NCBI RefSeq assembly: GCF_900102505.1
Contig: NZ_FMVT01000003.1
Coordinates: forward strand, 186,001-250,000
DNA: 64,000 nucleotides
Source of the DNA: Paracoccus tibetensis
GTDB lineage: Bacteria > Pseudomonadota > Alphaproteobacteria > Rhodobacterales > Rhodobacteraceae
Direction of reading: 5' to 3'
Shown here piece after piece: positions 56,200 through 64,000 of this stretch. Both the position numbers and the translations under genes were made by a program. Under the pieces are notes generated by a model, which was not told the DNA's origin, did no database searches, and saw nothing but the letters and a program-made list of their open reading frames with translations. Each line of letters opens with the position of its first letter. Within the stretch, counting starts at the first letter, position 1.

Positions 56200-56948
56200 C
56201 GCGCCATGCCCTCGCCGGGGCGCCAGGCGCCGGGGGGGATGTTGCCCTCGACATAGCCGTGCCACAGCGCGTCGAGCTGCGCCCAGAGCACGTCCGTCTT
56301 GAAGGTCAGCGCCGCTGCCGCCGCGTCTTGCTTTTCCAGCGTGTTGGCATGGGTCAGCACGTAGTTGAGGCCGAACTTCACGTCTTCGGGCGCCTCGGTC
56401 AGGCGCTTCTTGAAGTAGGCAAGGCTGGAATCGTCGGCGAAGTGGTAATGCGCCAGCAGCCCCTCGATCCGCTGCGCGTGGATCTTGGGCGCGAACAGCT
56501 CGGTCAGGCTGGCGGCCACGGCGTCCAGCAGGGGCATCTCGCGCACGAAGCGGACATAGGCGTCCACGGCGAAGCGGGTCGCCGGCATGATCCCGACCCC
56601 GCTGGCGACATAGTCCGGGTCCAACCCGACCGCCTGTGCGAGGGCCAGCCAGCGCCGGATGCCGCCGCCCTCGGCGGTGCCGCCGTCATGGTCCTCGATC
56701 CGCTTGCGCCAGGCGCGGCGCAGGTCCGGGTCCTCGACGCGGGACATGAAGGCGGCGTCCTTCATCGGGATGCGCGACTGGTACATCCAGCGATTGATGA
56801 CCCAGGCCCGCACCTCGTCGGGGGTGCAGTGCCCCCCGTGCAGGCGGCCGTGGAAGGGGTGGCGGTCGTGATAGCGTTCGGCGCCGATGGCGCGCAGGCG
56901 GGCCTCGAAGGCGTCGCGGGAAAGGGGGGCGTCCTGGATGTCCTTCAC
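56196..56948 (-). CDS. pqqC: Pyrroloquinoline-quinone synthase PqqC
   Basis: This 250-residue enzyme carries out the final eight-electron ring closure and oxidation to PQQ without a cofactor. The all-helical fold shows YHDRHPFHGRLHGGHCTPDE, WVINRWMYQSRIPMKDA and EDHDGGTAEGGGIRRWL, all strongly conserved in PqqC. The operon order is pqqB-C-D-E with overlaps of about four bases. Confidence 0.97.
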   Translation of the reverse strand: MKDIQDAPLSRDAFEARLRAIGAERYHDRHPFHGRLHGGHCTPDEVRAWVINRWMYQSRIPMKDAAFMSRVEDPDLRRAWRKRIEDHDGGTAEGGGIRRWLALAQAVGLDPDYVASGVGIMPATRFAVDAYVRFVREMPLLDAVAASLTELFAPKIHAQRIEGLLAHYHFADDSSLAYFKKRLTEAPEDVKFGLNYVLTHANTLEKQDAAAAALTFKTDVLWAQLDALWHGYVEGNIPPGAWRPGEGMAR

Positions 56949-57826
56949 AGCGTGATCTCCATGCCGTCGCGGCCGACCTGCCAGCCCTGCGCCTCTGCCG
57001 TCGCGGTCTGGGGGCTGGCGGGGTCCGTCAGCGGGTTCGAATTGTTCATGTGGACGAAGATGCGCCGGCCGATGGCCGAGGCGGCAAGCACGTCCATCGT
57101 TTCGGTCGCCGGCATGTGTCCCATGCGGCGGCCGGTCTTCTGGCCGAGACCCATGCGGATCATCTCGTCATCCTCCCACAGGGTGCCGTCGAAGAACAGC
57201 GCGTCCGCGCCCTCGATCCGCGCGGCCAGCCAGTCGGGCATCGCGGCGCAGCCGGGAACATAGAGCGCCCGGCGGCCGTTCGCGGTCAGCTCGACCCCCA
57301 CGGTGGTCTCGCCCACGAGGCCGGTCTCGACCACCTCGCCCTCCTGATAGAGCGGCACCTTGCCCGGCACGGCGAAGATCTCGGCCGTGAGGCCCGGCAG
57401 CAGCTCGAACGGCGCGTCCAGCGCGACGGCTCGCCGCGGCACCAGATCGGCGCGCACTGCGCCCAGCATCGGGTTCTGCGCCAGCACCTCGTGAATGGCC
57501 GCCGTCGCGAACAGCTCGAAGGGCTGGCTCTCGCGCAGGGTCAGAAGGCCGGCGACATGGTCGATGTCACCGTTCGTCACCAGCACCGCGCGCAGTGGCA
57601 TCTGCCGCAGGCCCGTCGGATGCAGCGCCGGCGTCGCCTGCACCTGCACGCGGATGTCGGGCGAGGCGTTCAGGATCGCCCAGTCCTTGCCGTCCGCGCT
57701 GATCGCGACCGAGCTTTGCGTCATCGAAGGGATGCGGCCTGCGCGGGCAGCGTTGCAATTGCCGCAGCCGCAGTTCCATTGCGGCAACCCTCCTCCGGCC
57801 GCCGCGCCCAGGATGATGATCCGCAT
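56945..57826 (-). CDS. pqqB: PqqB, metallo-hydrolase-fold PQQ biosynthesis protein
   Basis: This 293-residue protein starts MRIIILGAAAGGGLPQWNCG and has the Cys cluster CGCGNC and the metal segment TNGDIDHVAGLLTL. It has been shown or proposed to hydroxylate the cross-linked Tyr during PQQ formation. It is separated from pqqA by a terminator-like hairpin, and its stop overlaps the pqqC start. Confidence 0.96.
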   Translation of the reverse strand: MRIIILGAAAGGGLPQWNCGCGNCNAARAGRIPSMTQSSVAISADGKDWAILNASPDIRVQVQATPALHPTGLRQMPLRAVLVTNGDIDHVAGLLTLRESQPFELFATAAIHEVLAQNPMLGAVRADLVPRRAVALDAPFELLPGLTAEIFAVPGKVPLYQEGEVVETGLVGETTVGVELTANGRRALYVPGCAAMPDWLAARIEGADALFFDGTLWEDDEMIRMGLGQKTGRRMGHMPATETMDVLAASAIGRRIFVHMNNSNPLTDPASPQTATAEAQGWQVGRDGMEITL

Positions 57827-57842
57827 CTTGCCCCTTGCCGAT

Positions 57843-57874
57843 GAAAAGACCCCGTCCGACAGGATCGGACGGGG
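57843..57874 (-). terminator. Attenuator-like terminator between pqqA and pqqB
   Basis: CCCCGTCCGA (57850-57859) pairs with TCGGACGGGG (57865-57874), a 10-bp perfect stem with a 5-base loop. On the minus strand it is followed by TCTTTTC. Partial termination here would give much more pqqA transcript than pqqB-E, which fits the high precursor demand. Confidence 0.8.
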
Positions 57875-57903
57875 CCGCAGAAGTGCCTGCCTGTTCGATC
57901 AGA

Positions 57904-57996
57904 TCAGAACAGAACCGGCTCGTCTTCGGCCGGTGCGTACATGTTGATTTCCATGCCGCAGGCGATTTCTTTCAGGATGGGCTTCGTCCAGGCCAT
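57904..57996 (-). CDS. pqqA: PQQ precursor peptide PqqA
   Basis: This is a short gene of 30 codons plus stop. It starts MAWTKPILKEIACGMEINMY and ends EDEPVLF. Glu16 and Tyr20 (E-I-N-M-Y) are the residues joined to make PQQ; the conserved E-x3-Y spacing identifies it. GGAGGAG lies 6 bases before the ATG. It is the first gene of the pqq operon. Confidence 0.95.
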   Translation of the reverse strand: MAWTKPILKEIACGMEINMYAPAEDEPVLF

Positions 57997-58012
57997 GTGC
58001 TTCTCCTCCAAG

Positions 58013-58069
58013 CCAGAACGCCGCGAGGGCGTCTGGACCAAAATGTAGAACGCAGGCAGGATCGGTCAA
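58013..58069 (-). promoter_or_regulatory. Predicted pqqA promoter and leader hairpin
   Basis: On the minus strand TTGACC (58064-58069) and TACATT (58042-58047) are 16 bases apart. An imperfect hairpin (CCAGAACGCC with GGCGTCTGG, 58013-58036, one bulged base) lies just downstream in the leader. The promoter would fire pqqABCDE; the opposite strand runs toward the metallohydrolase gene. Confidence 0.45.
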
Positions 58070-58135
58070 CCCGACAAAGGTCGCAAGTTGCCCGCGCCTG
58101 CTGTCTGCATGGTCCAGAACGGGAAGTTTCGGCAA

Positions 58136-59191
58136 ATGTTCCACCTCATCGTGACCGTCTGCCTTGCCGCCTCGTCCCAGAGCTGCGCGCCGGTGCTGCT
58201 GCCCGAGGGGGATGCAGGTGACTTGGCGAACTGCGAGGCGGGCGCGGCGCGAATCGCCGAAGGCTGGATGGAGGGCCGGACGGACCTGCGCGCCGCGGGT
58301 GCGGCCTGCACGGCGAACGCGGACCTGCCCGCCGCGCCCCTGCAAGAGATCGCGCCGGGCGTGCATGTTCAGCTTGGCGAGCCGGTGCAGATGGAGCAGT
58401 CCGCGAACGGGCGCATCGCCAACCTGGGCCTCGTTATCGGCGAGACGGTCGTGGTCATCGACGCAGGCGTCTCGCGGGCCGAGGGGCAGGCGCTTTATGT
58501 GGCGCTGCGGCGTCTGACGGACCGCCCGGTCTCGCATCTGGTGCTGACGCATCTGCATCCCGACCACATCTTCGGGGCCGGGGTCTTCGCCGAGGCGGGG
58601 GCCGAGATCGTGGTCCATGCCGCCTTGCCCGACGCACTGGCGGTGCGGGGGCCGATCTACCTCGAGAACGTGCAGCAGCTCTATCCCCCTGCCGAGTGGA
58701 TCGGGACGGAGGTTCCGGTGCCGGACCGCCTCGTCGCGGGCACCGAGCGGCTGGAGCTTGGCGGGCGGGCGCTGATCCTGACCGCGCATCCCCTGGCCCA
58801 TAGCGAAAGCGACCTGACGGCGCATGACACGGGGGCGGACGTGCTGTTCGCGGGCGATCTGGTCTTCCGGCAGCTGGCGCCGGTGGTCGACGGCTCGTTG
58901 CCCGGCTGGCTGGACTGGCTGGCGGCGCCGCCCCGTCCGCAGCCGCGGCTGATCGTTCCCGGCCACGGCCCCGTCGCCGAGGGCTGGGATCAGGCCGTGG
59001 CGCCGCAACGTCACTTCCTCGAGGCGCTGGCCGCCTCGGTCCGCCAGCAGATCGCCGCGGCCGTGCCGATGTCGCTGGCGGTAGAGGCCGTGGCGGATGC
59101 GCTTTCGCCGCTGTCGGGCGACTGGAACGACTTCGACGCGACCATCCGCCGCAACGCCACCGCCGCCTACAAGGAACTGGAATGGGAGTGA
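58136..59191 (+). CDS. Quinoprotein relay system zinc metallohydrolase 2
   Basis: This 351-residue metallo-beta-lactamase-fold protein has an N-terminal signal-like region (FHLIVTVCLAAS). The zinc motif is HLHPDH at 139-144, with further ligands in HPLAHSESDL, FAGDLVF and PGHGPV. The ATG at 58136 is preferred for its upstream GGGAAG; ATG 58109 and TTG 58088 lack a good site. It belongs to the metallohydrolases found beside SoxYZ-like carriers and PQQ dehydrogenases. Its substrate is not known. Confidence 0.85.
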   Translation: MFHLIVTVCLAASSQSCAPVLLPEGDAGDLANCEAGAARIAEGWMEGRTDLRAAGAACTANADLPAAPLQEIAPGVHVQLGEPVQMEQSANGRIANLGLVIGETVVVIDAGVSRAEGQALYVALRRLTDRPVSHLVLTHLHPDHIFGAGVFAEAGAEIVVHAALPDALAVRGPIYLENVQQLYPPAEWIGTEVPVPDRLVAGTERLELGGRALILTAHPLAHSESDLTAHDTGADVLFAGDLVFRQLAPVVDGSLPGWLDWLAAPPRPQPRLIVPGHGPVAEGWDQAVAPQRHFLEALAASVRQQIAAAVPMSLAVEAVADALSPLSGDWNDFDATIRRNATAAYKELEWE

Positions 59192-59198
59192 GAATGGT

Positions 59199-59228
59199 TT
59201 GACAGTTTTGCGCAATTTGCCTTTTGCT
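59199..59228 (+). promoter_or_regulatory. Possible promoter/operator of the agl operon
   Basis: TTGACA at 59199-59204 is a perfect -35, and a weak -10 (TTTTGC) lies about 17 bases on. A TTGCGCAA dyad (59208-59215) sits in the spacer and may be the site of a LacI-type repressor. The gap to the start of aglE is only 84 bp in total. Confidence 0.35.
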
Positions 59229-59275
59229 TGCGTTAACGCCCGGACATGATCGCCGGAACATCAAGGGAGGAAGTC

Positions 59276-60631
59276 TTGAGGATCACGTTTTTCACGACCG
59301 TCGCCGCCATGGCCCTGGCCGCCGGCAGCGCACAGGCGCAGCTGGTGATCGAACCGGGCAGCGATGACCGCATCAATTGGCAGAGCCTGGACGAGTTCGC
59401 CGCCGCCCATCCCGAGATCGAGGGGCAGAGCTTCAACATCCTCGGCCCCTGGCTCGGGGGCGACCAGGAGCTGTTCCAGTCCGTCATCGCCTATTTCAAC
59501 GACGCGACGGGCGCGACGGCCAATTACAGCGGCTCGGACAGCTTCGAGCAGCAGATCGTCATCGACGCCGAGGCAGGCTCGCCCCCCGATGTCGCGGTCT
59601 TCCCGCAGCCGGGCCTTGCCGCCGATCTGGCAGAGCGCGGCCACCTCCGCCCGCTTGGCGCCGAGACGGCCTACTGGCTGCGCGAGAACTACGCCGCCGG
59701 CGAAAGCTGGGAGGCGCTTGGCACCTATGCCGGGCAGGACGGCACCGATGAGCTGTTCGCCTTCCCCTACAAGGCCGACGTGAAGTCGCTGGTCTGGTTC
59801 GTCCCCGAGAACTTCGAGGATGCCGGCTACGAGGTGCCGACCACCTATGAAGACCTGAAGGCCCTGACCGAGCAGATCGCCGAGGATGGCGAAACGCCCT
59901 GGTGCATCGGCCTGGGTTCCGGCGGCGCGACCGGCTGGCCGGCGACGGACTGGGTCGAGGACCTGATGCTGCGCACCGCCTCGCCCGAGGATTACGACCG
60001 CTGGACCACGAACGAGATGCCGTTCAACGACCCGGTCGTCGTGAACGCCATTGAGGAGTTCGGCTGGTTCGCCAAGAACCCCGACTTCGTCGCGGGCGGT
60101 ACGGGCGGCGTCACCTCGACCGACTTCCGCGAAAGCCCCGCCGGCCTCTTCGCCAGCCCCCCGGCCTGCTACATGCACCGCCAGGCGAGCTTCATCCCGA
60201 CCTTCTTCCCGGAAGGCACCGTGGTGGGCGAGGACGCGGACTTCTTCTACATGCCCGCGCCTGAATCCGGCGATCTGGGCCAGCCGGTCCTCGGCGGCGG
60301 CACCATGTTCGCCGTCATGTCGGACAATCCGGCGGCGATGGCCTTCATCGAGTTCCTCAAGACCCCCTTCGCGCACGAGATCTGGATGGCGCAGCAGGGC
60401 TTCGTGACCCCGCATAGCGGCGCCAACCTGGAAGCCTATGACGATCCGGTCGTGCGCCGGATGGGCGAGATCCTGCTGGAGGCGACCGTGTTCCGCTTCG
60501 ACGGCTCGGACCTGATGCCCGGCGCCATCGGCGCGGGGGCGTTCTGGACCGGCATGATCGACTTCGTCGGCGGCGCCGAGGCGCAGGCCGTGGCCGACCA
60601 GATCCAGGCCACCTGGTCCTCGCTGAACTGA
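59276..60631 (+). CDS. aglE: ABC alpha-glucoside-binding protein AglE
   Basis: This 451-residue periplasmic binding protein has a signal peptide ending near GSAQAQ. The start is TTG at 59276 because GGGAGG ends 5 bases before it; the ATG at 59246 has no ribosome site. Family blocks are FNILGPWLGGDQELFQSVIA, SDSFEQQIVIDAEAGSPPDV, VFPQPGLAADLAERGHL and LFAFPYKADVKSLVWF. It captures alpha-glucosides such as sucrose, maltose or trehalose. A stem-loop follows, then aglF. Confidence 0.88.
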   Translation: MRITFFTTVAAMALAAGSAQAQLVIEPGSDDRINWQSLDEFAAAHPEIEGQSFNILGPWLGGDQELFQSVIAYFNDATGATANYSGSDSFEQQIVIDAEAGSPPDVAVFPQPGLAADLAERGHLRPLGAETAYWLRENYAAGESWEALGTYAGQDGTDELFAFPYKADVKSLVWFVPENFEDAGYEVPTTYEDLKALTEQIAEDGETPWCIGLGSGGATGWPATDWVEDLMLRTASPEDYDRWTTNEMPFNDPVVVNAIEEFGWFAKNPDFVAGGTGGVTSTDFRESPAGLFASPPACYMHRQASFIPTFFPEGTVVGEDADFFYMPAPESGDLGQPVLGGGTMFAVMSDNPAAMAFIEFLKTPFAHEIWMAQQGFVTPHSGANLEAYDDPVVRRMGEILLEATVFRFDGSDLMPGAIGAGAFWTGMIDFVGGAEAQAVADQIQATWSSLN

Positions 60632-60637
60632 CGACAG

Positions 60638-60658
60638 GCGGCGGGTTCGGCCCGCCGC
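60638..60658 (+). terminator. Intercistronic hairpin after aglE
   Basis: GCGGCGGG (60638-60645) and CCCGCCGC (60651-60658) form an 8-bp perfect stem with a TTCGG loop. It lies 7 bases past the aglE stop. Such stems protect the upstream mRNA and let the binding protein be made in excess over the permeases. Confidence 0.55.
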
Positions 60659-60688
60659 GCCCCGCGGCGCTGAGGGAGGAGCCCCATC

Positions 60689-61681
60689 ATGGAACTGTTC
60701 TGGCTGGCGACCAGCACCATCTTCATCGGCGTCTTCGGCTGCGTCGCTTGGTTCTGGGGCTCGAACTGGGTGCTGGACCGCATCCTGCCGCCCCGCGGCC
60801 CGAAGTCCGGCGACAACATCCGCCGCGCCAACCAGATCCGGCCCTGGCTGTTCCTGGGGCCGGCGATCCTGTTCCTGTCGATGTACCTGGTCTATCCGGT
60901 CATCGACAGCCTCTGGCGCTCGCTGCACAACGCCAACGGCTCGCGCTTCGTCGGCACGGCCAACTACCAGTGGCTGGCCGGGGACGCGAAATTCCGCGAG
61001 TCGATGGTCAACAACATGCTGTGGCTCTTGGTCGTGCCGGCGCTGGCGACGGTGTTCGGCCTGTTGGCGGCGCAACTGACCGACCGGCTGAAATGGGGCA
61101 GCATCGGCAAGTCGCTGATCTTCATGCCGATGGCGATCAGCTTCGTCGGCGCGGGCGTCATCTGGCGCTTCATCTACGAATACCGCGCGGCCGGAGAGAC
61201 GCAGATCGGCCTTCTGAACTACATCGTCACCCAGCTCGGCGGCCAGCCGCAGCTGTGGCTGACCCTGCCCGGCTGGAACAGCTTCCTTCTGATGATCGTG
61301 CTGGTCTGGATCCAGACGGGCTTTGCGATGGTGATCCTGTCGGCCGCCCTGCGCGGCATCCCAGAGGAGACGATCGAGGCCGCGATCCTCGACGGCGCCT
61401 CGCCCTTGCAGGTCTTCTTCAAGATAAAGGTGCCGCAGATCATGGGCACCATCGCCGTCGTCTGGACGACCATCACCATCGTCGTGCTCAAGGTCTTCGA
61501 CATCGTCTTCGTGATGACGAACGGGCAATGGGGCACGCAGGTGCTGGCCAACTACATGTATGACTGGTCCTTCCGCGCCAACGACACCGGACGCGGCAGC
61601 GCCATCGCCATCGTCCTGATGATCCTGGTCACGCCGATCATGATCTGGAACATCTACAACGCCCGCAAGGAGGTCCGGTGA
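60689..61681 (+). CDS. aglF: ABC alpha-glucoside permease AglF
   Basis: This 330-residue membrane protein begins with a helix (ELFWLATSTIFIGVFGCVAW) and has about six more, as in MalF-type permeases. The EAA loop has EETIEAAILDGASPLQVFFK. Blocks RPWLFLGPAILFLSMYLVYP and FIYEYRAAGETQIGLLN are characteristic of AglF. GGGAGGAG precedes the ATG at 60689. Its stop overlaps the aglG region. Confidence 0.9.
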   Translation: MELFWLATSTIFIGVFGCVAWFWGSNWVLDRILPPRGPKSGDNIRRANQIRPWLFLGPAILFLSMYLVYPVIDSLWRSLHNANGSRFVGTANYQWLAGDAKFRESMVNNMLWLLVVPALATVFGLLAAQLTDRLKWGSIGKSLIFMPMAISFVGAGVIWRFIYEYRAAGETQIGLLNYIVTQLGGQPQLWLTLPGWNSFLLMIVLVWIQTGFAMVILSAALRGIPEETIEAAILDGASPLQVFFKIKVPQIMGTIAVVWTTITIVVLKVFDIVFVMTNGQWGTQVLANYMYDWSFRANDTGRGSAIAIVLMILVTPIMIWNIYNARKEVR

Positions 61682-62814
61682 TGGAGGGCATGGCCGGCCA
61701 GAAATCCTCGCTCGCCTGGGCCGTCAACATCGCCGCCTTCCTGCTGGTGGTGCTGTGGACGATCCCGACGCTCGGGCTCTTCGTGTCCTCGTTCCGCGAC
61801 CGCGACCAGATCACCGCCTCGGGCTGGTGGCAGTCCTTCACCGGGTCCGAGCAGACGGGCTTCGTCCGCTCGGGCACGGCGGACGACCAGGTGCAGCAGG
61901 AGGGTCTCTACGTCATCGAAGGAAACGCGCTCGAGGGCAGCCAGACGCTGCGGGCCTGGGGCATCCGCGCCCGCGAGCCGGCGGCCTTCCAGCCCGGCGA
62001 GACGGCCGAGATGGACGGCGGCATCCAGCTGACGGTCGAGGAGGACGGCACCTACCGCATGACCTCGCCCACCCCGTTCGAGATGACGCGGGGCGAGCGG
62101 ATCTTCACCACCACCGTCAGCCCGCCCAGCTTCACGACCGAGAACTACAACCGCGTCATCGGCGCGACGGGCCTCGGCCGGGCCTTCATGAACACCTTCA
62201 CCGTCACGATCCCGGCCACGGTCATCCCGATCCTGATCGCAGCCTTCGCCGCCTATGCGCTGGCCTGGATGCAGTTCCCCGGCCGCGCGCTGCTGACCGC
62301 CGCCGTCGTCGGCCTGCTGGTGGTGCCCTTGCAGGTCGCGCTGATCCCGCTTCTGCGCCTTCACAACGAGCTGGGCATCGGCAAAGGCTATCTTGGCATA
62401 TGGCTCGCCCATACCGGCTTCGGCCTGCCGCTGGCCGTCTATCTCTTGCGAAACTACATGGTCGGCCTGCCGCGCGAGATCATCGAGAGCGCCCGCGTGG
62501 ACGGCGCCACCGAGTTCCAGATCTTCCGCCGCATCATCTTGCCGCTGTCCTTCCCCGCGCTGGCGAGCTTCGCCATCTTCCAGTTCCTGTGGGTCTGGAA
62601 CGACCTGCTGGTCGCCACCGTCTTCCTCGGCAACACCCGCGAGCAGCTGGTCATGACCGGATTGCTACGCGAGCTGATGGGATCGCGCGGCGGTGAATGG
62701 GAAATACTTGCAACCTCCGCCTTTATCTCGATAGCGGTACCACTGGTCGTGTTCTTCGCGATGCAGAAATACCTGGTCCGCGGACTGCTGGCCGGGTCCG
62801 TGAAAGGTGGATGA
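61681..62814 (+). CDS. aglG: ABC alpha-glucoside permease AglG
   Basis: This 377-residue MalG-type permease has the usual periplasmic insertion of AglG between helices 1 and 2 (SGWWQSFTGSEQTGFVRSG to SPPSFTTENYNRVIG). The EAA loop is EIIESARVDGATEFQIFRR. The ATG at 61681 is preferred over the GTG at 61678 because AGGAGG is then 7 bases upstream. Its stop is one base from the TTG start of aglA. Confidence 0.9.
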   Translation: MEGMAGQKSSLAWAVNIAAFLLVVLWTIPTLGLFVSSFRDRDQITASGWWQSFTGSEQTGFVRSGTADDQVQQEGLYVIEGNALEGSQTLRAWGIRAREPAAFQPGETAEMDGGIQLTVEEDGTYRMTSPTPFEMTRGERIFTTTVSPPSFTTENYNRVIGATGLGRAFMNTFTVTIPATVIPILIAAFAAYALAWMQFPGRALLTAAVVGLLVVPLQVALIPLLRLHNELGIGKGYLGIWLAHTGFGLPLAVYLLRNYMVGLPREIIESARVDGATEFQIFRRIILPLSFPALASFAIFQFLWVWNDLLVATVFLGNTREQLVMTGLLRELMGSRGGEWEILATSAFISIAVPLVVFFAMQKYLVRGLLAGSVKGG

Positions 62815-62815
62815 A

Positions 62816-64000
<1,185 letters not shown>

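Noticed and set aside
59208..59215. TTGCGCAA as a definite AglR operator
   Set aside because: An 8-bp palindrome alone is too short to name a regulator, and no LacI-type gene lies in the window; kept only as part of a low-confidence promoter entry.

Overview
The window is GC-rich alphaproteobacterial chromosome. It most resembles a methylotrophic member of the Paracoccus/Rhodobacteraceae group. The reasons are the combination of a lanthanide-type methanol dehydrogenase (xoxF) cluster beside fghA, a full pqqABCDE operon, an aglEFGA alpha-glucoside operon, a dnaA-dnaN-recF-gyrB replication block next to rpsT, and an alphaproteobacterial-type LexA box (GAAC-N7-GAAC). Taxonomy is inferred from gene content only.

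Layout. 1-11.5 kb is a C1-oxidation block: the end of fghA, then xoxF-xoxG-xoxJ and a CXXXCW/rhodanese-like protein; a minus-strand trio (beta-propeller, SRPBCC, DUF3280-like); then a plus-strand operon with an ABC binding protein, a YVTN propeller, an acidic secreted unknown, an ABC ATPase, an ABC permease and a secreted unknown. 11.5-15.8 kb holds three glycosyltransferases and an orphan rfbC. 15.8-18.5 kb has a HAD phosphatase, an MFS transporter and lolA. 18.6-21.3 kb is a radical-SAM plus UdgX DNA-repair pair behind a LexA box. 21.3-28.8 kb is mostly housekeeping: glutaminase, UbiH-type hydroxylase, SDR, AMP nucleosidase, HU, a DMT transporter, a GST and a WYL regulator. 28.8-34.4 kb is the four-gene ligase-associated DNA-damage-response operon. 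34.5-43 kb contains an outer-membrane barrel protein and the gyrB-lysE-recF-dnaN-dnaA block, followed by a 0.5-kb intergenic region with a CtrA-type site and GANTC sites, then rpsT. 43-47.2 kb has a crotonase, mutM, ubiE and ubiB.

47.2-59.2 kb is a second C1/quinoprotein block. On the minus strand a response regulator, a FIST protein, a hybrid histidine kinase and two secreted unknowns follow one another. Divergent from them is a NitT/TauT-type ABC transporter. Converging on that are pqqA-pqqB-pqqC-pqqD-pqqE and a SoxYZ-like carrier, and a quinoprotein-relay metallohydrolase diverges from pqqA. 59.3-64 kb is the alpha-glucoside uptake and hydrolysis operon, cut off by the window end.

How it fits together. 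XoxF with PQQ and a lanthanide would oxidise methanol in the periplasm, pass electrons to the cytochrome XoxG, and the formaldehyde or formate produced would run through the glutathione pathway ending with FghA. The pqq operon supplies the cofactor, and the FIST/kinase/regulator cassette is the obvious candidate controller. Several secreted proteins and two ABC transporters in these blocks have no assigned substrate and are the best place to look for undescribed biology. No tRNA, rRNA, CRISPR array, prophage or insertion sequence was seen.
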